From: Motacilla alba alba
Taxonomy: Eukaryota; Chordata; Aves; Passeriformes; Motacillidae
Length of the DNA stretch: 64,000 nucleotides
Reading direction: 5' to 3'
Assembly (NCBI RefSeq): GCF_015832195.1
Contig: NC_052027.1
Location: 11,156,149 to 11,220,148, forward strand
Below, one piece after another: positions 53,101 to 64,000 of this stretch. Numbering within the stretch: the stretch's first letter is position 1; every line of letters begins with the position of its first letter. The notes below the pieces were generated by a model, which worked only from the letters and a program-made list of their open reading frames with translations, was not told the origin of the DNA and ran no database searches. The position numbers and the translations under genes were made by a program.

Positions 53101-56100
53101 ACCTCCTGCTTGGGGTGGATGGAACAGTGTGTTTTCTGCTCAGGAGGGTTGGGCAGGAGTAGCATGGGCTGTCCTGATTGCCAGGGAATACCCAGGGCAG
53201 GGGGTGTGTATGCTGACATGGCCTCTCTGCCTGGGAGCTTGCACCCGCTCTGGCAGCAGCGAGCAAGGGATTGGAGTTGGGGATATGTGGAGGTTTTTTG
53301 TGCAGATCTCTGTAAGGCATCCAGACAGCTGCTGCCCACTGTGCTCAGTGGAGCATCTGCTTTGGCAGGCAGGAGAGGAGACGGGAGCCTTGGGAATTTC
53401 AGACAGTCATTTACTTAATAACCATAGACAGAGCAGGGGGTTGATTTCTGGCTGTGAAGGGATCGTCTTCCTTCCCTTCTCAGTGAGAATGTGCTGTGCC
53501 TGGCTGGGGGAGAAAGGGAGTTAATTGGGGTGCAGACTCCTGAAACAGAACTCCGTGGGTATGAGCAGTTTCTCAAGAAGGATGAAGGTTGATTTATGCT
53601 TGCTGGATTTATGCCTGCCACCCTGAGCTAAATGTATCTGATCTTACAGATATGTTCCTTTTCCTGGGTCCCTAGCTCCTTGTTAGCTTCCAGGAGAAAC
53701 CCCAGCCTGCTCTGACCTTACATTTGTGAGCTTCTTCTCCTTCAGCATCTGTGTTTGTCTAGCAACAACACTTCCATTCGTGGTCAGAGCCACAGAACAA
53801 CAGGGGCTGTAGTTGGAGGGAGGGGAGTTAGATTCAGCTGCTGTAGCAAAGCAAAACTAATGCAGATGTTTGTGGGATGACTTTTCTGCTCTGAAGTGCT
53901 GTACAAACTAAAATTCTGCATTTCAAATGTGCCCAGGTCGATTCAGTGTTTGGTGGTATTACTTGGCTGTGCCAGGGAGGAGGAATTGGTTTTCTGTGCT
54001 TTAGTTTCTCTCCTGTAGTATTTCCCATTTAGCTTGTGGCTGACTGCTGGTACCACCCCATATCTTTCTCACTCCCATCTGCAACGAATCTCTGGGTTCT
54101 AGTTGATTCCTAACACTCATAACCTCAACTTAAAGATGCCAAGTGTCAAAACTGTTATTTATTGTTATGTGTGAAAGTGCCTATGGACAGACAGATGTGG
54201 AGAGAACAAAGATGGAAGTTATCCCTTGGGAATATGGGTTTACTGGGATGGGATGGGTAGATGGAGAAGTGCACATATTGGATGGAATGGTTCTTTGCTG
54301 TGGCAGGCTACCTGCCCTTGGAGGGTCTCTGCCATTTGACCCCCACCTGTGGCTGGACACATAATGGGATATTCTCTGCCTCTCAGAGTTCTTAGTTCAG
54401 ATGTAACATGAAGTCTTTTGGATCTCTTTTTAGATTATACCTTTCCTGCTTCATCTCAGAAGGCATTGCTGAAACGAAATGGGACACAAGTAGACAACTG
54501 GGAAGTGGCCACTGTCCAGCCACCAGCAGAATTTGTGGAGCCTGACTTACACACGCCTTTCTCCACACTAGAGGAAGAGGAGGGGCTGCTCCCTATTGAC
54601 CACTCAAGAGGAGGAATGGAGAGTCTCCAGACCTCTGGACCAGAGGTTACATCTTCTGAGCCAGTGGACCAAGAGGACTCCTTCTCCCTTCTGTTTTCCA
54701 CAGCCTCTGCCAGGCCAGGTGTTGTGACTGAGGCAGCCATAGGAGGGCAAGAAGAGGACTCTGTTTCTCCAGGCTTAGACCTTGGGAGCAGCATGGGACC
54801 AGGTCTCCTACCTGTGCCCTCTACCTTTTCTACTACAGTTGGTGCAAGATCTCCCACTGATTCGGAAGAACTCTTTGAGGTGACAACTGGAGACACTTGG
54901 GCTGTTGGGGAAGCAGATTCAGATCTGGCTGTGGCTACAGCAGGAGAAGAGCTTGCAGAGACCACGGTGGAGGCTGGTGGGGAAGAGCATTCAGCCAGGG
55001 AGGAGGTGTCAGAGCCCACGGTGGGGTGGGAGATGCTGGAGCCCACAATGCTGACTGAAACGGAGCAGACAGTGGAAATGCCTGTGGGGACACCCTCTCC
55101 TGCAAGCAGCTCCCCAGGCACCCAGACTCTTCCTGGTAGTGAGCAGCAGCCCTCTTCTGTGTCTCTGTGGGACAGAGCTGATGAGCCTGAGCTGGTTCCC
55201 CTTTGGAATGACACCGAGTCAGCCACTGAGACTGCAGCAGCAGAGAGGAGCTCGTCGCCCCAGGCTGGGGACGCCCGCATGGCCATGCTGCCCACAGAGC
55301 TGCCCTGGGACTCTGCACAGGTTGCACTGGGAGCAGGGGCTGGGCTGGGAGGTTGCAGTGAAGTTATTTGGGTACTTCACTCCTGGGGACTGTTTAAGCT
55401 TGTCCCCAAGTCTGACTGCTGGAAGTATGTTTTTCTGTTCACCCAGTCAAAACTGAATTTTCAGGGAGAGTTCCTCACAGCAGTTCTTAAGGGTATCCAT
55501 CATCCTTGGTGAAAGCCCTGGCCCCTCACATCTTCCTAGCTGCACAAAATCCTGCTTCTGATAAACAGAAGCTAAACACCTTTCTTCTGGAGCATGCACA
55601 GCAGAGAAAACTCCTTGTTTCCTCAGCCTGCATTATTGGAAGTGTCAGGACAAACATGGCCCCAAGGATTTCTGGAAAGGGAGTGAGAAGAAAGTGCTGT
55701 TTTTGCTACTGCTGCCTGCAGGGACCAGGTGCAGAGCGGGTGGAGCTGAGTACAGTTCTGTGTGAGGTTGTTGGTCTAGGACAGCCTGTGGGAGAGGAGG
55801 GGTGAACTGCAGTTCCTGAATCCAGCAAACTGGCAGCTGTTAAGAGAAGAAATGTAGCAGAAGCTGACTGGTGAGAAAGTACCAAGCAAAGCTTTTAATT
55901 TTGCTTTCTGCCCCATGGTACTCAGGAGCCTGAGCAAGTGACTTAGTCCCTCTGCATTCTATCTGCCTGCAAAGTGCTGCCCTCTCTCACCAGTTTGTTT
56001 AAGGACCACAGAGGCTCCTGGTTAGGTTTTGTGTTAAGTGCTGATAAGGCTGCAGGCTAGAGAGTTTCCCACTGAGAACCTGTGTCCTCCTTGAGTCTAG

Positions 56101-59100
56101 ATAGAAGTGGAAGGTCAAGCTGAGCTGAGGCAAGCTGGCAGAGTAACTGTGTCCCTGTTCTATGTTAGCACTGAAATGGTGATTGCTCCTTAGAACAGAG
56201 AGTTAAAGGACAGCCACATCCTTTGAGAAGTGCTTCTGGGAGTGTGGCACAGTGCCCTGCTCCTGTCCCTTGTGTACCCTGTGCTTTCAGCAGCAGAGTT
56301 ACATTCACACCTGAACCCAACTGTCTGTGTCTTGTCTCTCCAGGTGATCTGTAAAGACTGGAGTAACCTTGCGGGAAAGAACTATATCATCCTGAATATG
56401 TCCGACAACATTGACTGTGTAAGTCAGTCCAAAGAGATTTCATGGCACAGGGGCAATGGTGTTTAGGAAAGTGAAGGCAGGCACAGCTCTTGCTGTCTGC
56501 TTTCACCACAAAACATTTTAAAAGCACCAAATCTTTAAATATATAGGCTGTGAAGAGAAGGGGAGGAAGAAATATTTCTGTTCTCCAAAAGGGAAAAAGA
56601 GTAGGTGGAGGGAGATGATTTTGCTCCAAGTCTAGCACATGTCAGTTCCATATTGGATTTTTTACTAACTTCTGGCTGCTAGTCTGTGCCAGTCAATACC
56701 TGGATTGTCATGAGACATGAGAACTTTTAACATTGCACCTCTTACAGGATTGAATGCAGTTCTCCTTCCTTCTCTTCCTTTTCCTTCCATTCCTTCCAGC
56801 ATATAGTAACAATCCTCTGATGGCTCAGAGGAATAGAGACTCCCATTTGGACTGTGCATGGATAAGTATCAAGCAGTTATCACTAAATCTTCCTTAAGGG
56901 TCTCTTCTCCCAACCCTATTATCTTGTGTGTTATCTGTGTCTGTTAACCAGCCATGCTCTGCTAATCCAATGCCTGTCCATCCATCCTCATAAAGCTGCA
57001 GTTAATTCATGAGCCCAGAGCCTGTTGTGGATCCCTGACAAAAGGGCTTGTTCACTTCTGCTGGGCCTTTCATCAGGCACTTAAAAACCAGTTGTGAAAG
57101 GCCTGGGGTCAAGGTGCCTTTCATAATTCTAAGAAATTATTATAAGCCTGACAACCTGAGACTAAAATGTTTCATTGAGGAATTGTGTTCTGGCCTCGTG
57201 CATCTGCACTCCTGCTTTGTGGGGCTCCTGCTGTGGGCAGAGCCAGCTGGTTCTGTTACTGCAGGGTTGCTCTCTGGCACTCGCCTCTTGCCACTACTGG
57301 TGAGTTCTTGGTTGGTTTGTTTTGCTTTTTTTTGAAAGGTGACCTTTTTGGGGACAGGGAAAATGGGGAAATTCCTATACACAGTAAGGTATGCCGACTG
57401 CTCTAAGAATAGATGAAAAGTCAGTCTTTTCTCTCCTGATTTTGGCAAACCAGTGCGGAGGGCTTTAAGTATCTCTGCTACAGTTCACAATTGTAATGCA
57501 GAAAAGGAGTCCTTGAAAACGGGAGTCCTTGAAAACCAGAGACCTTCTGCCCTGTTTCCTTCATGTCCCCATCACTCTCTCCCATCTCTGTGGACTTTAA
57601 ATACTAGTTAATTCTGTAATATGTAGTAAGTTCCTTTCTGTGGTCACTTGTGTTGTTTAAACCTCTGTAAGGGGAAGAACTGAAAAGCAGATGTGCAGAT
57701 GTCTCTTGATCAAATTATGTCTTTGCTGTTGAATCCTCGGTTCTGCCTTGCTGGAGGAAGATGGTGCCCTGGGATAGGCAGGACTGAACTGTTTTTCTAC
57801 TTGATTTCATGTTTCAAAACATATTTCCCAGTGAATGATTTGTGCTGTACTACCCCTTATTCGAAGGGACATTTGTCGACATACATATTTAACATGAGCA
57901 TCTCATCATTCCCTGCCTCCCATTACCACTTTGCATGAGTGAAGCTGGAATCAAGCTCTTCATCTTTCCTCTGGTGTTGATGCAGTTTGTTTCCTACCCT
58001 TGGTAATTTGCTCAGTTTGGGCACTTCACCTACTGTCTGCCTGTCTCTTTTGTTTTTTGGTGTCTGTATTGGAGCTCTGTGGTGTTTAGGTTTCTGGGAT
58101 TTTGAGGAAGAACCTGTGTTGCAAGTGCTAGAGTTTAAATTAGTGTGAGTGGGTATTCCTCACATATTTCAATGTTTTGGTGCCATGATCTGGTGTGTAT
58201 AGAGTCCCACTGAAAAGCTGAGGGACAAGGAGGGTGCTTAGCTCCTTCCAGAAGGTTGCACTTTGAGCTTCAATACACATCATGGCACCAGGCTTTTACC
58301 TGCTGCAGGGATCATGTCTGTATTTCTGGGTTCAGCTGGAAGCCTGTTTGTCTTCCCAGTGGGCTCCAGGCAAGGGAGTCACTTCAGTCTCTCTCTGGGC
58401 AAATCTCCTGCTCAATATACCTGGAAAGTTTGCCCAAGTGAGGACTGCAGGATCTGGCCCAGCAGTGGTACCTGGCTATGCATTGGGAGGTACCTCCACC
58501 TTGGCACAGGTGCATTCGAGCTCCTTTACTGCTCCCTCCTCTCCACCATGGAGAATTGATCAGTGCTTGGCAACCTCTGCTTTCCCCATCACCAGAAACA
58601 TCTCACTTCTGTCCTCCTGCTCCTGGCTCAGCAGCTCCCTGTTCCTCTGCATCCCCCAAAAGAGAGCCTCAGACTGGCAGTGGGACCATGAGCTGAAGCT
58701 GCAGCATTGTGGTGATGCATCACAGTGCTGCTTCCTCACGCAGCTCCTCCTGCCTCCCCATACCAAAACCCATCATTTCATGAGAGGAGGCACTGCCAGG
58801 CTCTTGTGATTCAGGCTCCAGTCATCGATGTCTTCTCCAATTAGGCCATTTTTGGCACAGGCCTGTGCCTGCCCTGAGCGCTTCAAATTGCCATGGCAAC
58901 AAGAACTCTCCATTTTATTAATCATCCGTGTGGCCTTCAGGTTGGCATGGCAACTGGAGATGAGAATAGAAACACAGGAGTGAGAAAGCAGCAAAGGCGC
59001 CTGCTGAGGGATGGCTGGAGCACGTCGGGCTGGGCGGCACCTGCTGACCCAGTGCTGGCTGTGGGCAGGAGCCTGGCTGCTTCCTTCTCACCTTACACCA

Positions 59101-62100
59101 TAATGTTGCTTCAGGAGCCCTGTGTGCCAGGAGAGCTTGGTGTGGGGCATATGGCAGCCACAGGAGCTGAGGAGGAAGCTTGGTGCATCAGGAGGTGTTT
59201 GTGGCTCCAGCCTGGGGCACTGTGCCAGCCCTGCAGTGCTACAGCTGCCTTGTCCCTACCATGCACTCACCAAAGTTCCTTTCCTGTGGCAGGAGGAATT
59301 TCGGTTGGAGAGGGGTCCCCAGCTGTTGGCACTGGTGGAGGATGCCTTCTCCAGGCAGGCAGAGGGGCTGCAGGACCGCTGGCTGATCTCTCTGAGCAAA
59401 CCCAATGAGAATGACAAACACTTGCTAATGACGCTGGCAGGGGAACAGGGTAAGTGCTGGCAGAAGGAGCCTTCCTGTGATGGGGAGTGTGTTTAAATGG
59501 AGGAACACGGCCATGTTGGAAGGAGCTTTTGCTTTCCAGTCCATTTCAATCTCACCGGTTCTCAGTGTTCACTGGATTTGAGGGGTGGAGAGGGACTGAG
59601 GACATCTTTCTTCACATCTGCCTTCTGGGTTGTCCCTCACTGCTTGCACAAAGCACTGCACTTTGCACTTCTGCACATTGCCTTCAGCTTTGCTGCCTCC
59701 CTGGATTGCTTTTCCCTGAGCATCTGTCAAGTTTCTCCTTATGTACTCCCCTCCATGGTAGGATATGACAGCCTGCTCTTGGTTCACTTCCTAACCTATC
59801 AATTCTGAAGTCCTGTCTGAACTAGGATGGTCCTCACAGTGCCCTCCTTCATCCCCAAAGAAACAAAAGCTGACAGTGAACATGGGCTGGACTGGAACAT
59901 TTTACCATGTCTTTATTCCTGTTTTTGTACAGGGGTCTTTTTCTTGCCTGCTTACTGACAGAGGTTTCTAATGTTGACATTATGGCCTCTATGACCTTTG
60001 TGAGCCTGTCTCCCTGATTTTTTGAGTGCTGCTGCTTGCTCCCAGAGCAGACACGGATCCTGAGAGCTTCTGTGGTGGTGGGGAGGGTACCTAAGTTGCT
60101 CTGCTATCAGTTCATCCCTGGATATTTTTACTCCTTTAAGGAGAATTTGGAGGTACCCTTGTCTGTGAATCTGTGTTCTTTCAGCCTCCTGACATAAAAC
60201 ACCAGTGAACAAAAATGTGTGTTTCCCTGCCTCCATTGTGTGGGGGATTTTATACTGATGAATACATCTGAGTAACCTGAGCTGAGAGCAGCATTGATCT
60301 CTTCCTCTACTTTACAGGCGTTATCCCTACAAAAGATGTTCTCATGGCACTGGGGGATGTTAAGAGGAGCTTAGCTGAGGTAAGAGCCTGTCTGCCTGCA
60401 TCTGTTTGTTAAGACTGGTTATACAATTAAAATAAGCAACTTGAAAACTGGGAGCATACCTCAGTCTAACCAAGTGCTGAACCCAGAGCAGGCAAATAGA
60501 TGAGTCAGATGCTTGGCAAACTCCCTTCTCCCCTCACTGGTAGTAGCCAGGCCCTCAAATGTCTGCTCCTTTTAAGAGAGTAACTATGGGTTATTCCCTC
60601 CCTGCTTTTCTGGCTTGATTGTGAGACTGCTTTTCACACATTCATTTTGTTGGGATTCTCAATGTCACCACCTCCAAACTATTGTCCGAAGTAGTGTGGG
60701 TGCTGCAGACCCCCACATTTGGCCCTGCTCAGCCTCCAGCTATTTTACACCCATTGGCTTCTCTTGACACATTCACACACCTTCTACAATTCCAGGGTCT
60801 GCATTTCACTCCTTAAACAACTGGCTCCACAGGGCAGGCAGAGGGCCTGGCTCAATGGATGCCAGACTCCTCTGCCATCTTCCTCCCTTCTAACCCTGGG
60901 TAGCCTGGAAGAGGATAGAGATAAGGACAAATCAGTCCCACAATCTTTGGCTTTGCCCCTTTGTCCTACAGGGTATGTAGGCACTGAGGACCTGATTCTG
61001 CTTGAGTTTTTTGTGCCAACCACTGGATTAATTTTGCTGATTTTAGCAGCAGGATTGAGCCACTGCCTTGCTGGCTGCCTGCTCTCAGGTTTTTCCCTGA
61101 CCTAACAAACTGGTGCAGTTAGACAAAGCAAATTAACTGCTCAGTGGTGTATTGATTGGCTTACACCAGAGAAAGTGCAAAAAGCCAACCCCGTAGAAAT
61201 TGTGTGACTGAGGTATCAGCAGCTAGAACTGTCCAGAAAGAAGGATTTGTGTGGATGCAAGGTTTGACTTTGCAACAGGGACCCCATGTTAATGTGAGTT
61301 CTACCAGAGCCTCCTTGCCCCATGCCTCTGGCTCTCTGGCTCTGTCAGTAATGAAACTCTGCTCACAGTGCGGCCCTTGCACCAGCGTGAGATTGCAAGG
61401 AGGAGGGAGGATATTCTCTTACACCTGTCACACTACTGAACTGATACATAACCTGTTTCAAATCTGCCAAGTCACTGGGACCAACCTGGGCTGTTTGCTG
61501 ACAGCCACAGGGAACCAGTTTCTAGGACAGTTATTCCTAAGCTTTTAGGCTCAGCGGGCAGCTGTGCACTTTCAAGACCTTGTAAAGACCACTATGCCCT
61601 TTTAGGACCTGAGCTTTACTGGAAACCTATTTATTAGGGTTACATTCTCTGCCAAGCTGTTACCAGAGCTTCAGCACCCATCAGTGGTCTGTAGTTTGTC
61701 TTGGGGACTCTCAATCTTGGACAGTTGCTCCCATGAAAGCCTCCTTGTCATACACAAAGGTGTGATATCCTTGTGCAGATGAGCAAAATAAAACTGTGCC
61801 TACTGTCATTTGCTCATGCATCAGCTTTCATGAAAAATTGTGTTATTTATAGTTATGAGCTTCCTAGTAATGTAAGGCTGTGTACAACCTGAGTCCCCAA
61901 CCCTGGCTTTTGGTTCCTCTGCCCACATTTGTCCTGTACTTGGACCCTGGAAACAGGATTCTATCTACCTGCAGGTCGGGACTTTTAGTGTACTGCTTCC
62001 TTCCTTCCAGATTGGTATCCAGAACTATTCGACCACCACAAGCTGCCAGTCGCACCCTAACCAGACGCGCAGTGATTATGGGAAGCTCTTTGTGGTGTTG

Positions 62101-62738
62101 GTGATCATCGGCTCCATCTGCGCCATCATCATCGTCTTGGGGCTCATCTACAACTGCTGGCAGAGACGCCTGCCCAAGATGAAGAACATGGTGAGCGTGG
62201 GATGGGTGGAGAAGGTGCCCAGACTCTTAGCCCTTGGGATGGAGGAGATTGGAAAGTTAAGAAGGCAATTGTTTTCCCCTGTCCAGTTATGGGGCGTAGC
62301 TAGATGCACTGCTGGAGCAGCAGTGGAGTTCATTCAGGTGTAAGAGAGGTGCAAATGTGCTTAGGACAGCTCATTTCCACTCTGAGGGCTGGGCTGGGAA
62401 TAAATCTACCTCTTCCCTCTGACTCTGCTAAGGTCTCAGTGACCCTCATAGCCTGGTCTGATTGTGCTCCTCAGCAGCATTAAGACCTGCCCCCTTTGTC
62501 TCCCTTTGTGTCCTCTCATCCCTGGCAGTCGCACGGCGAGGAGCTGCGCTTTGTTGAGAACGGCTGCCATGACAACCCCACTTTGGACGTGGCCAGTGAC
62601 AGCCAGTCGGAAATGCAGGAGAAGAAGCCAAGCGTGAACGGAGGGAACACCATCAATGGCCCCGACAGCTGGGATGTCCTGATCAATAAGCAGGCGAGCG
62701 AAGATGTGGATGTGTTTGAGGAAGACACGCATCTTTAG
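34560..62738 (+). CDS. PODXL2: PODXL2, podocalyxin-like protein 2 / endoglycan (complete, 8 coding exons)
   Basis: CD34-family transmembrane sialomucin of the cell surface; the mammalian protein binds L-selectin through sulfated tyrosines and glycans in its acidic N-terminal part. The joined exons give 1914 bases, 637 residues, against 605 in human. Visible in order: signal peptide (APALLLLLAAGTLCLCLA), an acidic segment with QPPQYFWE and LNDSSLDLGPATDY, a large Ser/Thr/Glu-rich mucin region (about 115-410), a Cys-containing membrane-near domain (CKDWSNLAGKNYIILNMS onward), a transmembrane helix near 534-556, and a highly conserved tail ending in the PDZ-binding motif DTHL. N-glycosylation sequons include NGT, NDT, NMS and NYS. 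All phases agree. The human Glu-rich run is absent; the mucin region is poorly conserved, as usual for the family. Confidence 0.96.
34609..44738 (+). other. PODXL2 intron 1
   Basis: A 10.1-kb intron whose first 0.6 kb is still CpG island. It contains the old CR1 fragment near 43270-43620 and a short inverted repeat (8-base arms) at 43871-43890 in an AT-rich part. Longer open frames such as 37254-37835 and 38241-38807 match nothing I recognise. Confidence 0.75.
43270..43620 (-). mobile_element. old CR1-type LINE reverse-transcriptase fragment
   Basis: Translated on the minus strand it shows IHLDFSQTSDTVPHEEL, the CR1 motif usually DFSKAFDTV-H, then EATSEIPHSLSLDLLFYHIF (usually PVTSGVPQGS-LGPVLFNIF), SDLATK, and KLAKDTKQGD where an active copy has the catalytic FADDTK. 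The catalytic Asp pair is lost, and the part between the first two motifs is scrambled. It is more decayed than the copy at 33.2 kb. Confidence 0.78.
44739..45032 (+). CDS. PODXL2: PODXL2 exon 2, acidic N-terminal segment
   Basis: Acceptor TTATACAG, donor GTAAGT. Residues 17-115. Includes SEDPTADGLTSTSLLEF, SGFASEENEESKILQPPQYF and LNDSSLDLGPAT, all close to human. The tyrosine in PQYFWE lies in the region known to be sulfated in mammals. Confidence 0.95.
46193..46374. repeat. 14-bp minisatellite, 13 copies
   Basis: Thirteen head-to-tail units of TTGGGATGGTGCCG and close variants. Variant units (such as TTGGGATAGCACTA) recur in patterned order, suggesting a higher-order unit. Because 14 is not a multiple of three, open frames with a repeating peptide appear on both strands; these are by-products. 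Confidence 0.93.
51535..51635 (+). mobile_element. CR1-type LINE, short 3' end fragment
   Basis: Reads a typical CR1 3' end: GCACTTGGGGATATGGTTTA, GTGCTGTTGGGTTGATGGTT, GGACTAGATCTTGAAGGTCT, CTTCCAACCTTGATGATTCT, then GTGAT. No coding part. Confidence 0.82.
54434..55320 (+). CDS. PODXL2: PODXL2 exon 3, mucin region
   Basis: Acceptor CTCTTTTTAG. Residues 115-410, rich in Ser, Thr, Glu and Pro. SSMGPGLLPVPS and the end LPWDSAQ match human landmarks, so the 3' end is placed after CAG at 55320. The donor there (GTTGCA) is weak; the frame stays open in the intron to a stop at 55510-55512. Confidence 0.9.
55321..56343 (+). other. PODXL2 intron 3
   Basis: Begins with the weak donor GTTGCA and keeps the exon 3 frame open for about 63 codons, so retention would give a soluble truncated form. 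Otherwise unremarkable. Confidence 0.75.
56344..56418 (+). CDS. PODXL2: PODXL2 exon 4, start of the Cys-containing domain
   Basis: Acceptor GTCTCTCCAG, donor GTAAGT. Residues 411-435, VICKDWSNLAGKNYI to DNIDC, nearly identical to human. Phase 0 at both ends. Confidence 0.96.
56419..59292 (+). other. PODXL2 intron 4
   Basis: Contains the RFX-like segment at 58854-58954. No repeat or exon is otherwise recognised; the 175-codon open frame at 58282-58809 resembles nothing known to me. Confidence 0.75.
58854..58954. promoter_or_regulatory. candidate regulatory element with two RFX X-box-like motifs
   Basis: ATTGCCATGGCAAC at 58887-58900 and GTTGGCATGGCAAC at 58941-58954 each fit the RFX half-site pattern (GTNRCC, short spacer, RGYAAC) with one mismatch, starting exactly 54 bases apart. 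A perfect 16-base palindrome, GGCACAGGCCTGTGCC, lies at 58854-58869. The cluster is about 340 bases upstream of PODXL2 exon 5. Function is inferred from motifs only. Confidence 0.45.
59293..59449 (+). CDS. PODXL2: PODXL2 exon 5
   Basis: Acceptor CTGTGGCAG, donor GTAAGT. Residues 436-488, EEFRLERGPQLLALVED, then LISLSKPNENDKHLLMTL; clear match to the human membrane-near domain. Confidence 0.95.
59450..62010 (+). other. PODXL2 introns 5 and 6
   Basis: Two GT-AG introns (59450-60317 and 60380-62010) around the small exon 6. I see no repeat, RNA gene or extra exon in either. Confidence 0.75.
60318..60379 (+). CDS. PODXL2: PODXL2 exon 6
   Basis: Acceptor CTACTTTACAG, donor GTAAGA. Residues 488-508, GVIPTKDVLMALGDVKRSLAE, against human GVVPTQDVLSMLGDIRRSLEE. 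Confidence 0.95.
62011..62190 (+). CDS. PODXL2: PODXL2 exon 7, transmembrane segment
   Basis: Acceptor TTCCTTCCAG, donor GTGAGC. Residues 509-568: IGIQNYSTTTSC, a helix LFVVLVIIGSICAIIIVLGL, then YNCWQRRLPK at the cytosolic side. Confidence 0.97.
62529..62738 (+). CDS. PODXL2: PODXL2 exon 8, cytoplasmic tail and stop
   Basis: Acceptor CATCCCTGGCAG. Residues 569-637, with HGEELRFVENGCHDNPTLD conserved to the residue, ending DVFEEDTHL and TAG at 62736-62738. DTHL is the PDZ-binding motif shared with podocalyxin. Confidence 0.97.
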   Translation, partial: SHGEELRFVENGCHDNPTLDVASDSQSEMQEKKPSVNGGNTINGPDSWDVLINKQASEDVDVFEEDTHL

Positions 62739-64000
62739 AAAAAGAAAGGAGGGAACCACCCTCTTAAACACACTTGTTTTTCTCCAATCTTGACTGATGG
62801 ACCATGGGATCAGGTGGCTTCTCAGGAACTTCTTCAAACCTTTGAACATGTCTTTGGGCAAGTTTTCCCTATGGAAGTCCTGAGCCTGCATCTGAGGCTT
62901 GGAGCCAGGAGGATCACGGAACAGAGGGAAGCGGGAGGGGTGGGTTTATAGATCTCTGTATGTGTGTTCCTATCAGTAGCACCAATGCTTTCATCACCTT
63001 TAAATGCACTTACTGTAGCTCTGTGGTAGTGGCTGAGACTGTCTGGATTGGAGAAACAAGCTGGTGGGGCTGCCTGCCACCAAGAGTCCAGATTTGGGGA
63101 GTAAATTCACTTTCCAGATACTGACCTTGAGACCACATTCAGTCCATGCAGGTGCAGTAAAACCTGTGCATTCTGGATGGAGGGAAGCCAAGATTCTGTC
63201 AATGTTCTGGGCAGAGATTGCATTCCCCATGTGAAAAACAGTTTTTTTAGTGCTCTAGCATTCAGCTACTAATTGTATGAGAGCTGATGTTTACATTTGG
63301 GGAAAACACCCCTCCCACCACTCCCTGCTGTCAACTCATTTCACCCCTGGTACCACAAACAGCCCCACTCCTTTTTTCAGCTCCACAACTCCAAGCTGAG
63401 CTTGCAAAGTTTGAGCACTTTACCCTTGCTTGACTGATTGCAGAGAATTCAGTGCCATGGTGCAGCATTTTAGATGGAAATGTCCTTTAGGTTAGAGCGT
63501 TGCTCAAAAATGGTGTTTACATGCCTCTTCCACAATAGCCTGGGAAATCAGCAGGAAAATGTCCCTTGTCTTGTGTAAGTTTTAAACTGGCTGGCCTTTT
63601 CCACTCCAGTTCTGATTTTCAGGTTAGTTTGGTTTCAGTTGGTAATTTTGCAGTAAATATAAAGACTATGTGAAACTTTTAAAATAGGGAAACAAGTAAT
63701 GTTCTCATCCTTTTGTTTCAATTTCAGCATCTTGCCCTGAGGGAAGGGTAGAAGTGTTTAATATCCCACAGGTATAAATCGGGGTAACATCTTGAAAATC
63801 ACTGCATTTAAACAATGAAAGAGCCAGTTCTGATGAGATGAGAATGGGATGTAAGAGCTCCCCAATGAATGTTTCTCAGGCATGCCTCAGGCAACTTTGA
63901 GGCTCCAGCTCCCTGAAGATGTGTGCTAAAGGCACGTGAATATGTGTAATTGTTCTCTGAGCCCTGCCTAAACTATTGTCAAGCCTGAAATCCCAGAACA
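62739..64000 (+). other. PODXL2 3' UTR and downstream sequence
   Basis: No canonical AATAAA is seen to the window edge. A variant AATATA lies near 63657. The UTR may run past the edge, or end at a non-canonical signal. No coding exon of the next gene is seen. Confidence 0.5.

Larger units (their letters stand above)
45033..54433 (+). other. PODXL2 intron 2
   Basis: A 9.4-kb intron holding the 14-bp minisatellite (46193-46374), a CR1 3' end at 51535-51635, and a homeodomain-type TAATTA-rich spot near 48700-48740. No extra exon is recognised. Confidence 0.75.

Noticed and set aside
54456..55295. 279-codon open frame on the minus strand
   Set aside because: It is the antisense of PODXL2 exon 3; the sense frame has conserved landmarks and matching splice phases.

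Overview
This is vertebrate nuclear DNA, most likely from a bird. The coding sequence is broken into short exons with GT-AG introns, CpG islands mark the gene starts, and the recognisable interspersed repeats are CR1-type LINE fragments, several ending in the TTCTGTGAT-like 3' tail typical of birds. The gene order TPRA1 - MCM2 - PODXL2 is the one known from human 3q21. The species or order cannot be fixed from the sequence.

Layout. (1) Positions 1-4196, minus strand: the 5' half of TPRA1, with three complete coding exons and the first 12 coding bases of a fourth at the very left edge; the rest of the gene lies outside the window. A possible further 5' exon with a hydrophobic open frame lies at 6069-6228. 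A CpG island with two CCAAT boxes at 7.5-8.3 kb is the likely TPRA1 promoter. (2) Positions 8.3-11.8 kb: intergenic, with a degraded CR1 3' end and an A/C-rich tract that reads as a G-quadruplex motif on the minus strand. (3) Positions 11.87-23.82 kb, plus strand: the complete MCM2 gene. A CpG-island promoter carries E2F-like sites and an E-box, and 16 coding exons with matching phases encode 888 residues. (4) Positions 23.8-34 kb: an intergenic stretch holding a decayed copy of a CD9-like tetraspanin and an internally deleted CR1. (5) Positions 34.0-64 kb, plus strand: PODXL2 (endoglycan), with 8 coding exons encoding 637 residues and a 3' UTR that may run off the right edge. Its large introns hold a 14-bp minisatellite, an old CR1 reverse-transcriptase fragment and a compact segment with two RFX X-box-like motifs.

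The three genes are not a pathway. TPRA1 is a seven-transmembrane membrane protein, MCM2 is a subunit of the replicative helicase and a histone chaperone, and PODXL2 is a CD34-family sialomucin. They are neighbours by conserved synteny. Exon ends were set by combining splice-site sequence, reading-frame continuity and recall of the human proteins. No alignment was run.
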